Shown: positions 34,291-43,336, counted from the stretch's first letter. The stretch: DNA of 64,000 nucleotides from an uncultured Ignavibacteria bacterium (GCA_937974175.1 CALJIG010000014.1:1-64000), one strand, 5' to 3'. Translations and numbers: made by a program. The notes: generated by a model from the sequence alone, not told the origin.

Positions 34291-36885
34291 ATGACCGGTA
34301 GTATAAGAAACAGAGTTGTAGTTCTATTAACAGTGGTAGTTGCGCTATTTATTGCGGGACTATTTATGTTAAACATTCTTGAAAAACAGAAAGTTGATAG
34401 AATCTACGGCGATATCACAAAAGAAGGGGCTGAATATTATGACAAGGTAGTCTCTCTGAATAGCAAAGCTATGGAGAACGTTGCCGATTACAATATGAGC
34501 GTCTGGTCTGAGATGCAGCAATTCCTGAAAACACGCGACAGGGAATTTGCAAAAGAGAACATCGATTTCCTTCTCGGTAAAACTTATAATTATTCTGCTG
34601 CCTACGTTTACGATTTAAATCTCGATTTAATTTATTCGAACAGTTCTATAGACGGACCTTATAAAGAGTTTCCGCTTGCCAAAGAAAAACTAAAAGATAT
34701 TTTCAGATACTCAAACACTCCAAGCTTTTTTGTAAACACTACAAAGGGCTTGATGGAAGTAAAAGCTGCATCGATACATAAGACAGGTGATAACGCGCGT
34801 AAGACTCCTGCCGAAGGTTATTTCCTTTTAGGAAAACTCTGGGATACAGATTACATGAACGGCCTTACCGACCTTACCGGTAACAGAACATCATTAGCAG
34901 AGATTGCCGGGGAAGATACAGTTGAATCAGTACAGAAGCTTGATAACGGCGTTATCAAAGTTTTCAAAATTATCAGAGACTACGAAAACAAACCGATTGC
35001 AAAAGTACAGATAACAGTTGATTCGCCTGTAGCGAAAGAGCTTTTAAAAACATCTACATTTTATTTTATACTCTACGTTGTATTTTCCATCATACTTATA
35101 ATTATACTTCTTCTTTCTTTATACGGCTGGGTTACCAGACCGCTTAATGCCGTATCAAAAAGTCTTATCACTGAAGATGTTACACAGCTTCAGCCTATAA
35201 AGCTGCAGCATTCTGAGTTCAGCGAAATTGCAAAGCTTATAGAGGGCTTCTTTATACAGAAGAAAAAAATTGAGGATGAAGTAAAAGTAAGAAAAGAAAC
35301 TCAGGAAAGCCTGAAGCTATTCTCTCACTGTATTAAGAACTCACTTGATGCAGTTATCATCTGCGATATATCAGGGCATATTTTATACTATAATGAAACC
35401 GCTTCGAATCTTTATCAGTATGGAATCGATGAACTAGTCAACAAACACATCTCAGTATTAAACGGCGATGAGCCTGAAGTATCCGAAACTGTGTTCAAAT
35501 CTCTTACAGAGCAGGGCGGATGGGTCGGTGAAAAATTCGAAAGAAAAAAAGACGGTTCCATTTTCCCTATATACATGACTGCCTCTCTTATCAAAAACGA
35601 TGAAGGAAAAATTATTGCTATCAGCGGAATAATAAGAGATATTACCACTAGAAGAAAACAGGATAAAGAGTTAATTGATTCTAAAGTCGCCGCTGAAAAA
35701 GCAAACAGGACTAAGAGTGAATTTCTTGCAATGATGTCCCACGAAATCAGAACTCCGATGAATGCAATTATCGGCTTCACTGAACTTCTTCTCGGAAGCA
35801 AACTTGATAAAGAACAGGCTGACTATATGAAGACTATCCGCCTCAGCGGAAATAATCTTCTTAATATTATAAATGACATTCTTGATTTCAGTAAAATTGA
35901 ATCCGGCAAATTCGAGCTTGAAGATAAGCCGTTCAATTTGATAAAATGTGTTGATGATGTAATAAGCACATTAAGCATACGCGCCTCTGAAAAAGGCATT
36001 AAGCTTTTAAGAGTGTTCGGTAAAAATACCCCTGAAATTGTTTCAAGTGATGAAGTCCGTATAAGACAGATTTTAATGAACCTAGTAGGTAACTCAATTA
36101 AGTTTACCAACAGAGGTGAAGTAATTATAAAAGTTGATGCAGATTATTTATTCGATGAGAAAAAATGGCAGCTGAAATTCTGCGTCATCGATTCGGGAAT
36201 AGGTATTCCACCCGATAAAATTAATAAGCTGTTCAAACCATTCAGCCAGGTTGATTCATCCAATACCAGAAAGTTCGGCGGCACAGGACTCGGCCTTGTA
36301 ATCTGTAAGCGCCTCTGTGAACTGATGGAAGGAAATATCTGGGTTGAAAGTATTGTAGGCAAAGGCTCCGTATTCTATTTTAATATTAATGCAAAAGCTA
36401 CCGATGTAAAAACACATGAAGCTACAGAAAAGAAATCCAACGGCTATCAGAAAATGGATTATGTCTTCAGCGAAAAACATCCGCTGAAAATTCTGCTTGC
36501 TGAAGATAACCTTATCAATCAGAAGCTGATTGCAAAAGTGCTTGAACGTTTCGGATACAAAGCTGAGATAGTTTCAAACGGACAGCAGGTGCTTGATAAA
36601 ATTGTTGAGACAAAATACGACCTTATTATTACTGACGTTCAGATGCCTGTAATGGACGGACTTGAAACAACGCTTGCCATACGAGCATTGCCCGATGATG
36701 AATTCGATAACAGAAATTTATACATTGTTGCTTTGACTGCTTCAGCCCTTGAAGAAGAATACAATAAGTGTTTTGAGGTCGGTATGAATGATGTGATACT
36801 TAAACCAATCGATATAGAGAAGCTATCGGATAGCCTTTCACGCGCATACGAAAAAATTCAGGAATACAGAGCTGAGAAGGTTTAA
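34291..36885 (+). CDS. Membrane hybrid histidine kinase (CHASE4-like, PAS, HisKA, HATPase, REC)
   Basis: The 864-residue protein has a first membrane helix at residues about 8-28 and a periplasmic CHASE4-like sensor to about 250, including YFLLGKLWDTDYMNGLTDLT. A second helix is near 254-280. A PAS domain with PAC end follows (CIKNSLDAVIICDISGHILY to SGIIRDITTRRK). HisKA has His484 in FLAMMSHEIRTPMNAIIGF, the ATPase has DSGIGIPPDK and GGTGLGLVICKRL, and a receiver domain has Asp782 in LIITDVQMPVMDG. No partner regulator is adjacent. Confidence 0.93.
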   Translation: MTGSIRNRVVVLLTVVVALFIAGLFMLNILEKQKVDRIYGDITKEGAEYYDKVVSLNSKAMENVADYNMSVWSEMQQFLKTRDREFAKENIDFLLGKTYNYSAAYVYDLNLDLIYSNSSIDGPYKEFPLAKEKLKDIFRYSNTPSFFVNTTKGLMEVKAASIHKTGDNARKTPAEGYFLLGKLWDTDYMNGLTDLTGNRTSLAEIAGEDTVESVQKLDNGVIKVFKIIRDYENKPIAKVQITVDSPVAKELLKTSTFYFILYVVFSIILIIILLLSLYGWVTRPLNAVSKSLITEDVTQLQPIKLQHSEFSEIAKLIEGFFIQKKKIEDEVKVRKETQESLKLFSHCIKNSLDAVIICDISGHILYYNETASNLYQYGIDELVNKHISVLNGDEPEVSETVFKSLTEQGGWVGEKFERKKDGSIFPIYMTASLIKNDEGKIIAISGIIRDITTRRKQDKELIDSKVAAEKANRTKSEFLAMMSHEIRTPMNAIIGFTELLLGSKLDKEQADYMKTIRLSGNNLLNIINDILDFSKIESGKFELEDKPFNLIKCVDDVISTLSIRASEKGIKLLRVFGKNTPEIVSSDEVRIRQILMNLVGNSIKFTNRGEVIIKVDADYLFDEKKWQLKFCVIDSGIGIPPDKINKLFKPFSQVDSSNTRKFGGTGLGLVICKRLCELMEGNIWVESIVGKGSVFYFNINAKATDVKTHEATEKKSNGYQKMDYVFSEKHPLKILLAEDNLINQKLIAKVLERFGYKAEIVSNGQQVLDKIVETKYDLIITDVQMPVMDGLETTLAIRALPDDEFDNRNLYIVALTASALEEEYNKCFEVGMNDVILKPIDIEKLSDSLSRAYEKIQEYRAEKV

Positions 36886-36890
36886 TTCTA

Positions 36891-36989
36891 TCAGTGCTTC
36901 TTTTTCTCTTTTATAAACATCGGCACCATAGATATAAATAATATTACAGTCGATATAAGGAAAGATACAACTACTGCCGTTATACTCAT
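36891..36989 (-). CDS. Possible 32-residue single-pass membrane protein
   Basis: A minus-strand ATG-to-TGA frame encodes one hydrophobic helix (TAVVVSFLISTVILFISMV) followed by a strongly basic end (PMFIKEKKKH), a classical small inner-membrane protein pattern. It lies just past the hybrid kinase stop on the opposite strand. No family is recognised and conservation is untested. Confidence 0.35.
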   Translation of the reverse strand: MSITAVVVSFLISTVILFISMVPMFIKEKKKH

Positions 36990-37195
36990 TTCACGTTTTT
37001 AAGTTGTTATAAACTACTTCTATTAAATTACCTCAGTTCAGTTTTAAAATCCATTTAAAAATTTTGGTTTAGTACTTAGTAGCAAGTCGCAGGTAGAACG
37101 TAGAAAGTAAGTTGCATTATTGTAACATTTTACTTTTTAACTTTTTCTCTATTTAAAAATTGAGATGTCACATTATTGTCACATTTTCTTTCTGT

Positions 37196-37227
37196 AGACC
37201 TGACAGGTTTTCAATCCTGTCAGGTCT
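37196..37227. repeat. AGACCTGACAGG/CCTGTCAGGTCT palindrome
   Basis: Twelve-base perfect arms with an eight-base loop, located between two direct-repeat units. It is related to the palindrome at 15265-15306. Confidence 0.75.
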
Positions 37228-37548
37228 AATAATAATAGTAACATTATTGTCACATTTTATTCCTTGCCGTTGTTGGTCTCCTGACCAATCCGCCGTGGCG
37301 GATCAATCCTGTCAGGTCAGGTTCAATAGTCACATTATTGTCACATTTTTGACTTCCCCCTGCCCCCCTCCTTATAAAGCTATCAACTATCAAGTCCCGC
37401 TTTAGCGGGGGGAGGGGGAAATCGTTTCATAAAAATTATTGTAACATTATTGTAACATTTTATTTTACCTTATATGTCATTCCCGCGAAGGCGGGGGGTA
37501 CCCTTTGGGTCATCCAGTCAGTTTAAATTAACATTATTGTCACATTTT

Positions 37549-37675
37549 GAATTGCCACGAGCTTTAGCTCGTGGATAAAAAAGCCACCAAAGAATGCCTT
37601 CAGGCAAATTCTAAATTGCCCTAAAGGGCATACCGAATCACTACATTAACCACGGCTTAAAAGCCGTGGCAATTG
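37549..37675. repeat. Composite BIME-like repeat bounded by GAATTGCCACG / CGTGGCAATTG
   Basis: A 127-bp relative of the element at 22986-23105, with an outer CCACGAGCTTTAGCTCGTGG hairpin at the left, GCCTTCAGGC-like and GCCCTAAAGGGC inner dyads, and CCACGGCTT/AAGCCGTGG at the right. It sits between two direct-repeat units. Confidence 0.75.
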
Positions 37676-37716
37676 CAAGTGTTACATTGTAACATTATTG
37701 TCACATTTTAATATCA

Positions 37717-37848
37717 CAGTAACCCCGTCCTTTAGGATGGGGTTAGAAAAATAAAACAGATGCCCTTCAGGGCAGAACTGATTTTTGTTTGACCCTAAAG
37801 GGTATAACTTATGTTGCTTTTACCCCATCCTAAAGGATGGGGTTACTG
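37717..37848. repeat. Composite BIME-like repeat bounded by CAGTAACCCC / GGGGTTACTG
   Basis: A 132-bp unit with the same architecture as the two GAATTGCC elements but different sequence. The ends are inverted (AACCCCGTCC with GGATGGGGTT), each end is itself a hairpin, and inner dyads read TGCCCTTCAGGGCA and ACCCTAAAGGGT. It follows the last direct-repeat copy. Confidence 0.7.
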
Positions 37849-37850
37849 CA

Positions 37851-37869
37851 GGGCGTATGCAATACGCCC
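37851..37869. repeat. GGGCGTAT/ATACGCCC palindrome
   Basis: Eight-base arms with a three-base loop, followed by CCTAC. The shape resembles the GTAGAGACGC family but the arm sequence differs. Confidence 0.6.
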
Positions 37870-38057
37870 CTACAATATATACCACAATATAATATCCGCC
37901 GCATAAACACAAAATGAAGTAAGTTTATTAGTATGTAGAAAAATTAGTTTCTCCCTATTAGTAGGGAAGAATTTTTTTCTTTGGCATAGTATTTTATATC
38001 TGCCTTTATTTTTACAAGACTTAGTAATAAGTTTATAACAACTTTCCTCCAACAGCT

Positions 38058-39425
38058 ATGAGAAAGCTAAAACAATTAACATTCCTTTCCTTACTTTTTA
38101 TAATCACCGTTGCGTTTAATTTTCAGGATAATCCTCCGTCTAACTGGTATCAGCAGTTTTTATCTATTCCGGGAAGTCAGCAAATAAATGATATGACATT
38201 CTTAGATAGCTTAACGGGCTTCATAGTTACTTCAAGAAATGTTAATCCTGATACAGCAACTATTTTTAAAACTACTAATGGCGGTGATAACTGGAGTGTA
38301 GTTTATTCACAATCAAACAGAAGATTAAGCAGAGTAAAGTTTATAAATAATAATACAGGGTTTGTTTCCGGTGGGACAGGGACAGGCACGCCTCATTTAT
38401 ACAAAACAACAAATCAGGGAATAAACTGGAATTTAATTCCTGTTACAACAGGAAATGCTTTTTGGGAAGATATGTCCGTTTTAAATGAAGACACAATTTG
38501 GTGTGTTGATAAAAATAGTTTGAACGGCGGAGTTTATAGGACAACCAATGGCGGTGGAAGTTGGCAGGTGCAGTACAGCGCAGGGAGTCAAAATCCCACG
38601 AGGATTTATTTTGTTAATGGAAAAACGGGATTTATTTCCGATGAGACAAGCATTAATAAAGTAAGAATGACAACCAATAGCGGTATAAACTGGTCTGTGA
38701 CATTAGATAGTATAAGTATAAAGGGAATTGGTTTTGTCGATAGTCTGACAGGTTGGATTTCTTTTTCAGAGAAAGTTTATAAAACAACAAATGGCGGTGT
38801 TAACTGGATAACTCAATATATTCCAAGCGGAAGTAATTTTATTTTTCCAAGCATAGTAAATATGTCTGTCTTAAACAAAGATACAATATTTGGTGGAGGC
38901 GGTTCTTATAACTACGGTGGAGGACAATTCAGAGGAGTAGTTTATAGAACAACTAATGGAGGAACCAACTGGCAATATCAAATTCCCGACTCTTCATTTC
39001 ATATCGCAGGAGGATATTATCATCTTGAATTCACGGATGCGAAAAAAGGATGGGCTTATACAAATAATCGTGGTATCCATACGACTCTCGGTGGAGATAC
39101 ATCATTCTTAACGGAAGTAAAGCAAGTAAGTACAGAAATACCAAAGCAATATAGTCTTTTTCAAAATTACCCGAATCCTTTCAATCCTATTACTATAATA
39201 AGCTTTGAAATCCAAAGACAGAGCTTCGTATCATTGAAGGTATATGATATACAGGGCAGGGAAATAGCAAATCTACTCAATCAGAATAAAAATGCAGGCA
39301 AATACAATGTAGGTTTTGATGCAAATCTTTACTATCTCACAAGCGGAATTTATTTCTACAGAATAGAAGTAAGTAATTCAAAAGAAAATTTTACACAAAC
39401 TAAAAAAATGATTTACTTAGCATAA
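38058..39425 (+). CDS. Secreted YCF48/BNR-repeat protein with C-terminal sorting domain
   Basis: The 455-residue product has a signal peptide (LKQLTFLSLLFIITVAFNFQ). Multiple YCF48-like units follow, with the recurring KTTNGGDNWSVV pattern and FVDSLTGW strands, predicting a beta-propeller. The C-terminal ~85 residues start SLFQNYPNPFNPITIISFEI and end with a beta-rich KMIYLA strand, the type A sorting domain used for type IX-like secretion. It is predicted to be exported to or anchored on the cell surface. The next gene is a close paralogue. Confidence 0.88.
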   Translation: MRKLKQLTFLSLLFIITVAFNFQDNPPSNWYQQFLSIPGSQQINDMTFLDSLTGFIVTSRNVNPDTATIFKTTNGGDNWSVVYSQSNRRLSRVKFINNNTGFVSGGTGTGTPHLYKTTNQGINWNLIPVTTGNAFWEDMSVLNEDTIWCVDKNSLNGGVYRTTNGGGSWQVQYSAGSQNPTRIYFVNGKTGFISDETSINKVRMTTNSGINWSVTLDSISIKGIGFVDSLTGWISFSEKVYKTTNGGVNWITQYIPSGSNFIFPSIVNMSVLNKDTIFGGGGSYNYGGGQFRGVVYRTTNGGTNWQYQIPDSSFHIAGGYYHLEFTDAKKGWAYTNNRGIHTTLGGDTSFLTEVKQVSTEIPKQYSLFQNYPNPFNPITIISFEIQRQSFVSLKVYDIQGREIANLLNQNKNAGKYNVGFDANLYYLTSGIYFYRIEVSNSKENFTQTKKMIYLA

Positions 39426-39492
39426 GAGAAATTAAAATACATTTTCAGTTTTTCTATTTTTACTTACGTTTAGATTAATTATCACTACAGCT

Positions 39493-40824
39493 ATGAGAAA
39501 GATAAAACAAATAATATTCCTTTCTGTTATATTCATAATCACAGTTGCGTTTAATTTTCAGCATAATCCTCCGTCTAATTGGCATCAGCAGTTTGTAAAT
39601 CTAAACGGCGCTTCGATAAGAGATATAACCTTCACGGATAGTTTAACAGGATATATGGTAACAAGCATCGGAGGAAGCAACAGCTACATTTTCAAAACTA
39701 TAAACGGAGGAGATAACTGGGTTACAAAATATTTGCATACTCAGCCCTTTGTCAGAGTACAGTTTATAAACAGTAGTACAGGATTTACAAATGTTTTCAA
39801 TAAAATATTTAAAACTACTAATGCAGGAGAAAATTGGAGTATCATAGATCTTCCCGGTATTTTTGGAGATGATATGTTTGTTTTGAATGAAGATACTATA
39901 TGGCTTGCAATGAGTGAATCATTAACAGGCGGTGTATTCCGCACCACCAATGGCGGGTTGAACTGGACACAGCAGTTAAGCGCCGGCAGCCAGAACCCCG
40001 ATAAGATTTATATGTTCAATGCAAGGATAGGATTTATTTCAGAATACTCATTTCCCCCTACAAACGACAGCTTCCGAAAAACAACAAATGGAGGATTGAA
40101 CTGGTTCAATGTAAGCAATGACGGATTTCAATACATGTATTTCCTTGACAGCTTAACAGGATGGAAAAGTACAGGCGATGCAGATTCATCAATGAAAAAA
40201 ACCACTGACGGTGGTCTTACCTGGACTAAGCAACCACTTCTTCCAAGTTCAGGAACTGTAATCTCAGTAATTTCCAGATTCACTGTTTTAAATAAAGATA
40301 CTCTTTTTGGCGTAGGGGGGTTTATGTCTTTTGGCTCTAACGGTTATAGAGGAATATTGTACAGAACTACAAATGGAGGCAGCAATTGGTCATATCAGAT
40401 TCCCGATACAAGCATACACATAACGAGTTACGGATTTATACAATTTGTGAATAAGCGAATAGGATGGGCATACCACGTTTTGCAGGGAGGCATCCATACC
40501 ACCAACGGAGGTGATACAACATGGCTTACAAATGTAAAACAAATAAGTTCAGAAATACCTAAAGATTTTAAGCTGTATCAGAATTACCCTAATCCTTTCA
40601 ATCCGCTAACGCAGATAAATTACGAATTACAAATTACGAATTACGTTACAATAAAAGTTTATGATTTAAACGGAAAAGAAATAACAACACTACACTCGGG
40701 CAAACAAGCTGCAGGGAGCTATTCAGTAGAATTTAACGCATCGAATTTTTCAACGGGAATATATTTCTATTCAATTCAAACAGAAAGCTTTAAAGAAACA
40801 AAAAAAATGATTTTATTGAAATAA
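39493..40824 (+). CDS. Secreted YCF48/BNR-repeat protein with C-terminal sorting domain (tandem paralogue)
   Basis: This 443-residue paralogue of the preceding gene has a nearly identical signal peptide and first mature segment (FNFQHNPPSNWHQQF). It has the same KTTNGGLNWF repeats and a sorting domain beginning KLYQNYPNPFNPLTQINYEL. The stretch INYELQITNYVTIKVY is encoded by a short AATTACGA-type repeat. Its stop codon abuts the convergent tsaD stop with no spacer. Confidence 0.88.
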   Translation: MRKIKQIIFLSVIFIITVAFNFQHNPPSNWHQQFVNLNGASIRDITFTDSLTGYMVTSIGGSNSYIFKTINGGDNWVTKYLHTQPFVRVQFINSSTGFTNVFNKIFKTTNAGENWSIIDLPGIFGDDMFVLNEDTIWLAMSESLTGGVFRTTNGGLNWTQQLSAGSQNPDKIYMFNARIGFISEYSFPPTNDSFRKTTNGGLNWFNVSNDGFQYMYFLDSLTGWKSTGDADSSMKKTTDGGLTWTKQPLLPSSGTVISVISRFTVLNKDTLFGVGGFMSFGSNGYRGILYRTTNGGSNWSYQIPDTSIHITSYGFIQFVNKRIGWAYHVLQGGIHTTNGGDTTWLTNVKQISSEIPKDFKLYQNYPNPFNPLTQINYELQITNYVTIKVYDLNGKEITTLHSGKQAAGSYSVEFNASNFSTGIYFYSIQTESFKETKKMILLK

Positions 40825-41856
40825 TTACAATCCAAACTTCTCATAATCTAACCTCGGCTTTGCATTAGTTTTTAAACTTTCCTTATTAAAAAATTCTTTA
40901 TCAGTTGAGTTAATATATTTCAAATATCCTGCAAGTCCTATCATTGCAGCGTTATCCATCGAGAACTGCAGTTCAGGGAAGTAAATCTCAAATCCTTTTT
41001 CTTTTAGCGAGTTAAATTTTTCTTTCAGAGCCGAGTTTGCCGAAACACCTCCTGAGACAGAAATAATTTTTACTTTATATTTTTTGCATGCATCAGTAAC
41101 TCTTTTATAAAGACTTTCCACAACTGCAAACTGAAAGCTTGCCGATACATCTGCAACAAGCTTATCACTTTTTGTGTTAGCGAAATCAATTTTTCGTAAA
41201 AAATAAAGCACGGAAGTTTTTATTCCCGAGAAGGAAAAATCATGCTCAGTATCTCTCACGATTGCAAGAGGGAACTTGTGATACTTCTCATTACCGTCTT
41301 TCGCAAGCTTATCTATTAAAGGTCCGCCGGGATAACCTAGCCCCAATATCTTTGCGACCTTATCAAACGCCTCTCCCGCAGCATCATCTATTGTTGAACC
41401 AATAATTTTTATATCCGTATATGATTGGACATGCACAAGCAGCGTATGTCCGCCGGAAACAATAAGCCCGATGAACGGAAATTTTTCCTGCTGACCTGAA
41501 AGCATATTGGAGAACAAATGCGATAGAATATGATTTACGGGAACGAACGGCTTTTGCAAAACGGCGGCGAGCGACTTTGCATAGTTAAGCCCTACAAGCA
41601 GCGCTCCTATAAGTCCCGGCTCAGATGTTGCGCAGACTAAATCAATATCGTTTAGTTCTACGTTCGCTTTTTCCAGAGCCTGCTTGGTAACATGTGAAAT
41701 ATTTTTTAAATGCTCGCGCGATGCAATTTCTGGAACAACTCCGCCGAATTCGGAGTGAAAGAGTTGTGAGGAAATGATATTGGATAAAACTTTGTTGTTT
41801 TCTAAAACGGCAGCTGACGTTTCATCGCATGAAGTTTCAAATGCTAATATTTTCAT
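40825..41856 (-). CDS. tsaD: tRNA N6-adenosine threonylcarbamoyltransferase
   Basis: This 343-residue TsaD/Kae1 protein opens MKILAFETSCDETSAAVLEN and has the metal-binding VNHILSHLFSN histidine pair. It also has FIGLIVSGGHTLLVHVQSYT, GGPLIDKLAK and the C-terminal SGGVSANSALKEKF with FSMDNAAMIGLAG. It transfers threonylcarbamoyl to A37 of ANN-decoding tRNAs, with TsaB and TsaE encoded elsewhere. The length is normal. Confidence 0.96.
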   Translation of the reverse strand: MKILAFETSCDETSAAVLENNKVLSNIISSQLFHSEFGGVVPEIASREHLKNISHVTKQALEKANVELNDIDLVCATSEPGLIGALLVGLNYAKSLAAVLQKPFVPVNHILSHLFSNMLSGQQEKFPFIGLIVSGGHTLLVHVQSYTDIKIIGSTIDDAAGEAFDKVAKILGLGYPGGPLIDKLAKDGNEKYHKFPLAIVRDTEHDFSFSGIKTSVLYFLRKIDFANTKSDKLVADVSASFQFAVVESLYKRVTDACKKYKVKIISVSGGVSANSALKEKFNSLKEKGFEIYFPELQFSMDNAAMIGLAGYLKYINSTDKEFFNKESLKTNAKPRLDYEKFGL

Positions 41857-41910
41857 TGTATCAAAATTATTTGACCTTATTTAATTGAATTATAAAATTA
41901 ATTTTTATTT

Positions 41911-43191
41911 GTGATTAAAAATATATTAAAATACCTTCTGCTTTTTGCTTTCACAGCTCTTGTGATTGCGCCCTCATACGCTCAGGTAAAAATTTTAGTA
42001 CCTATGGAGCCAAGCCAGACTAATCATTTAAAGGCTTACGGCATTGCATACCGATATTTATTAAAAGGCGGTGAGCTTGACTGGCTTTTAAATTATCGCG
42101 GCGGCGCTTTTATGTATGAGTTCACTCCGGAAATTGCCGCAGAATGCGACCTGAAAAATGTTTCCTATGAACTGCTGAACGGAACGCAGACGGCGCAGGT
42201 ATATGCAGATGTAAAAGATGAGAAGAGCAATATGGATGTTGTGCGGCTGGAGAAAGTTGCAAAGATTGCAGTGTATGTACCTCCCAATGCTTTGCCGTGG
42301 GATGATGCAGTACAGCTTGTGCTTGAGTACGCGGAAATTCCCTATGATAAAATGTGGGATGAAGAAGTTCTTAACGGAAAACTTAAAGGCTATGACTGGC
42401 TCCATCTTCACCATGAAGATTTCACCGGGCAGTACGGAAAATTTTTTGGTACATTCGGTATGTCTCCGTGGTATATTCAGCAGAAAACTGTTAATGAACA
42501 GATGGCTGCAAAGATGGGATTTAAAAAAGTTTCCCAGTTAAAACTTGCAGTTGTTGATAAACTGAAAGAGTATGTATCTAACGGCGGATTTCTTTTTACA
42601 ATGTGTTCGGCAACTGATACCTATGACATTGCCCTTGCAACTCGCCACACAGATATAGCTGATGCTATGTACGATGGAGACGGATATGACCAGAACGCAA
42701 ACAGCATACTTGACTTCAGCGAGAGTATGGCTTTTGAAAATTATAAGATTGAACTGAACCCTTATGTGTATGAGTACTCAACTATAGATGCTACTAATGA
42801 TATGCTTAGCCTTGGCGGACCAACTAATGATTACTTCAAGCTTGTAGATTTCTCCGCTAAGTATGACCCAGTGCCGACAATGCTGAATCAAAATCATACG
42901 GCTTTAGTGCGCGGATTTATGGGGCAGACATCTGCTTTTAAAAAAGAGTATATCAAAAAAAATATTACTATCCTTGCGATGAATGAAGGCACGGACATTG
43001 TGAAATATATTCACGGCAACTACGGAAGGGGAACGTTTACTTTTTATGCAGGGCATGACCCCGAGGATTATCAGCATGCAGTCGGCGACCCTCCAACGGA
43101 TCTGGATTTGTTTAAAAATTCACCGGGGTATAGATTAATTTTGAATAATGTTTTATTCCCCGCGGCAAAGAAAAAGAAACTGAAGACGTAG
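41911..43191 (+). CDS. Conserved secreted protein of unknown function
   Basis: The 426-residue protein starts at GTG and has a signal peptide (LLLFAFTALVIAPSYAQ). The first mature segment, VKILVPMEPSQTNHLKAYGI, and GGFLFTMCSATDTYDIALAT with its preceding YVSNGG suggest a Rossmann-like, possibly ThuA/glutamine-amidotransferase-type fold. HLHHEDFTGQ and GRGTFTFYAGHDPEDYQHAV are conserved-looking histidine motifs. I recall similar proteins being labelled asparagine synthetase B in related genomes, but I see no such catalytic motif. Function unknown. Confidence 0.6.
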   Translation: MIKNILKYLLLFAFTALVIAPSYAQVKILVPMEPSQTNHLKAYGIAYRYLLKGGELDWLLNYRGGAFMYEFTPEIAAECDLKNVSYELLNGTQTAQVYADVKDEKSNMDVVRLEKVAKIAVYVPPNALPWDDAVQLVLEYAEIPYDKMWDEEVLNGKLKGYDWLHLHHEDFTGQYGKFFGTFGMSPWYIQQKTVNEQMAAKMGFKKVSQLKLAVVDKLKEYVSNGGFLFTMCSATDTYDIALATRHTDIADAMYDGDGYDQNANSILDFSESMAFENYKIELNPYVYEYSTIDATNDMLSLGGPTNDYFKLVDFSAKYDPVPTMLNQNHTALVRGFMGQTSAFKKEYIKKNITILAMNEGTDIVKYIHGNYGRGTFTFYAGHDPEDYQHAVGDPPTDLDLFKNSPGYRLILNNVLFPAAKKKKLKT

Positions 43192-43292
43192 TTTGAATCA
43201 CAGATTTCTCTGATTTAAAATGATTGAAATGATTTTTTAACACTGATGCATATGATTACTATGATGTCACAGATTTTATAATTATGATTTGT

Positions 43293-43320
43293 GTAGAGAC
43301 GCAACACCTTACGTCTCGTA
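43293..43320. repeat. Degenerate GTAGAGACGC-family palindrome
   Basis: GTAGAGACGCAAC and TTACGTCTCGTA pair imperfectly (GAGACG with CGTCTC). It lies 17 bp upstream of the BtuF-like gene, where it could fold in the 5' leader. Confidence 0.5.
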
Positions 43321-43336
43321 AACCTTTCTATATATA

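Larger units (their letters stand above)
37111..37709 (+). repeat. Second array of the ~21-bp direct repeat with palindromic intervals
   Basis: Seven same-orientation copies of GTMACATTATTGTMACATTTT lie at 37111, 37167, 37238, 37329, 37441, 37528 and 37689. The intervals (56-161 bp) contain different palindromes, including members of families seen elsewhere in the window. The surrounding 1.17-kb gap from 36886 to 38057 holds no convincing gene apart from the tiny frame at 36891. Confidence 0.85.

Noticed and set aside
37160..37405. 81-codon frame in the repeat hotspot
   Set aside because: It is made of direct-repeat units and palindromes. The residues (repeated HIIVTF) reflect the 21-mer repeat.
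37870..38052. 60-codon minus-strand frame upstream of the first YCF48 gene
   Set aside because: It is Lys/Cys-rich without signal or domain pattern and occupies the probable promoter region of the plus-strand gene.
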